Assembly (NCBI GenBank): GCA_029939615.1
Contig: JAOZSP010000106.1
Span: 1-6,061 of the forward strand
DNA length: 6,061 bases
Direction: 5' to 3'
Source: Candidatus Izemoplasma sp.
GTDB taxonomy: Bacteria > Bacillota_I > Bacilli_A > Izemoplasmatales > Izemoplasmataceae
A model generated the notes under the pieces. The model had not been told where the DNA came from and made no database searches. It saw only the letters and a list, made by a program, of their open reading frames with translations. Shown here in pieces: positions 5,253-6,061 of the stretch (position 1 is its first letter; every line of letters begins with the position of its first letter). A program made the position numbers and the translations under genes.

Positions 5253-6061
5253 CTATTATACACATTAATTAGTGGCTTGAATTCTTCTTTAAAAGAATCG
5301 GTATCACTAGCAATTCCATATATCTTTGATACACGTAATTCCATATCTAAATAAGGATGTATTCCTTCCTTTACTTTTGAGATAATAGGGATTTCAATAT
5401 TGTGCTTAACCTTGTTTAAAAACGCTTTACCTATCTGATTCATTCCAAGGATTCGAATATAAGGAATTGTAAAAGATGTTATTAATTCTTTTTTGGTATT
5501 ACATAAAATATGAGCTAATGATCTTTTGACTTTAGAATTGGTATATCTTCTAGTTAAAACAGAATCTATCAAAGTTTGAACTGAAGTAAATCCTTTTGAT
5601 TTAAGTAGTCTATTTTCAAAGCCTTCGTTGATATTAAAAATATTTTCTAAATCCTCTTTTGTTTTACTTTTAAGGATATAAGTAAATTGGGAATAAAAGT
5701 CTTCATAAGTTACTAATTTTCTATTGTTTAGCAAATTCTGAACACTTCTTGGAACATAAACAGAAATATCTTCATTTTTCACAAGTGATTTTCTTATTGC
5801 TGAAGCACTTTGAATATTACTTGTAGATTTAATTTCGTCAAAATAATTAACACTTAATCGATCAATAGTATGAAATGTAATATTACTATTTAAATCTTTA
5901 CCAGCCAAAATATATTGAATACCTAATATATTATTTGGCAATTCAAAAGCTTTTGAAGGATAAAGTTCCTTCATTGCTAAATCACTGCTAGTTGGATAAC
6001 TATTACCTTCCTTAGAAAACTTTTTAACTAAATTATTATATTCATCACTACTCATAATTGA
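5249..6061 (-). CDS. tmcAL: tRNA(Met) cytidine acetate ligase TmcAL (YlbM family), 5' partial
   Basis: TmcAL forms N4-acetylcytidine at the wobble position of elongator tRNA(Met), using acetate and ATP. Only the C-terminal 270 codons are visible, and the frame is open to the window edge. The ATG at 6055 is almost certainly internal: the residues after it (EYNNLVKKFSKEGNSYPTSS) match the middle of the B. subtilis protein (about 415 residues), and the N-terminal nucleotidyltransferase part with its HxGH motif lies outside. Visible family blocks, counted from that ATG, are LPNNILGIQY (39-48), SASAIRKSL (83-91, the ATP-contacting S-x-IR type motif), INEGFENRLLKS (142-153), the TRRYTNSKVKRSLAHIL helix region (168-184), PYIRILGMNQIGKAFL (198-213) and PIISKVKE (223-230). 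The stop is TGA, showing UGA is a stop codon here. mrp follows on the same strand after 42 bases. Confidence 0.9.
   Translation of the reverse strand, partial: SIMSSDEYNNLVKKFSKEGNSYPTSSDLAMKELYPSKAFELPNNILGIQYILAGKDLNSNITFHTIDRLSVNYFDEIKSTSNIQSASAIRKSLVKNEDISVYVPRSVQNLLNNRKLVTYEDFYSQFTYILKSKTKEDLENIFNINEGFENRLLKSKGFTSVQTLIDSVLTRRYTNSKVKRSLAHILCNTKKELITSFTIPYIRILGMNQIGKAFLNKVKHNIEIPIISKVKEGIHPYLDMELRVSKIYGIASDTDSFKEEFKPLINVYNS

Noticed and set aside
6053..6055. ATG at 6055 (minus strand) as a true start of a short TmcAL lacking its catalytic N-terminus
   Set aside because: The frame stays open to the window edge, and the residues after the ATG match the middle of the family, so the gene is cut by the window.

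Overview
This is a compact, AT-rich window carrying ordinary housekeeping genes of a low-GC Gram-positive bacterium (Bacillota, Bacilli-like). Three things point there: a DnaD primosome protein encoded next to endonuclease III, a PlsX-RNase III gene pair, and a TmcAL (YlbM-type) tRNA-modifying enzyme. UGA is used as a stop (end of tmcAL) and tryptophans are UGG, so this is the standard bacterial code and not that of Mycoplasma. The gene order and AT-richness would suit a genus such as Gemella or another host-associated Bacilli lineage, but I cannot fix the genus from the sequence alone.

Layout. Bases 2-1405 (+): the 3' part of plsX (acyl-ACP:phosphate acyltransferase), followed with no gap by rnc (RNase III), ending in a clear intrinsic terminator. 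Bases 1448-2726 (+): an extended -10 promoter drives dnaD and nth, which overlap by 13 bases. Bases 2727-2918: an intergenic region with a 42-bp perfect palindrome, probably the nth terminator, and a likely promoter for the next gene. Bases 2919-4184 (+): a 421-residue XRE-type regulator with a long helical, TPR-like C-terminal region, resembling the peptide-sensing RRNPP/Rgg class in architecture. Bases 4185-4209: a hairpin that can terminate transcription in both directions between convergent genes. Bases 4208-6061 (-): tmcAL (5' end outside the window) followed by an Mrp/SalA-type P-loop ATPase gene.

The genes fall into separate functional blocks: phospholipid precursor supply and RNA processing (plsX-rnc), replication restart and base-excision repair (dnaD-nth), a stand-alone regulator, and tRNA modification plus an Fe-S/ATPase-type protein (tmcAL-mrp). 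I see no mobile element, CRISPR array, tRNA or rRNA. I found no convincing undescribed system. The points most worth a second look are the motif deviations in PlsX, the loss of a signature tryptophan in DnaD, the orphan regulator, and the in-frame abutment of plsX and rnc.
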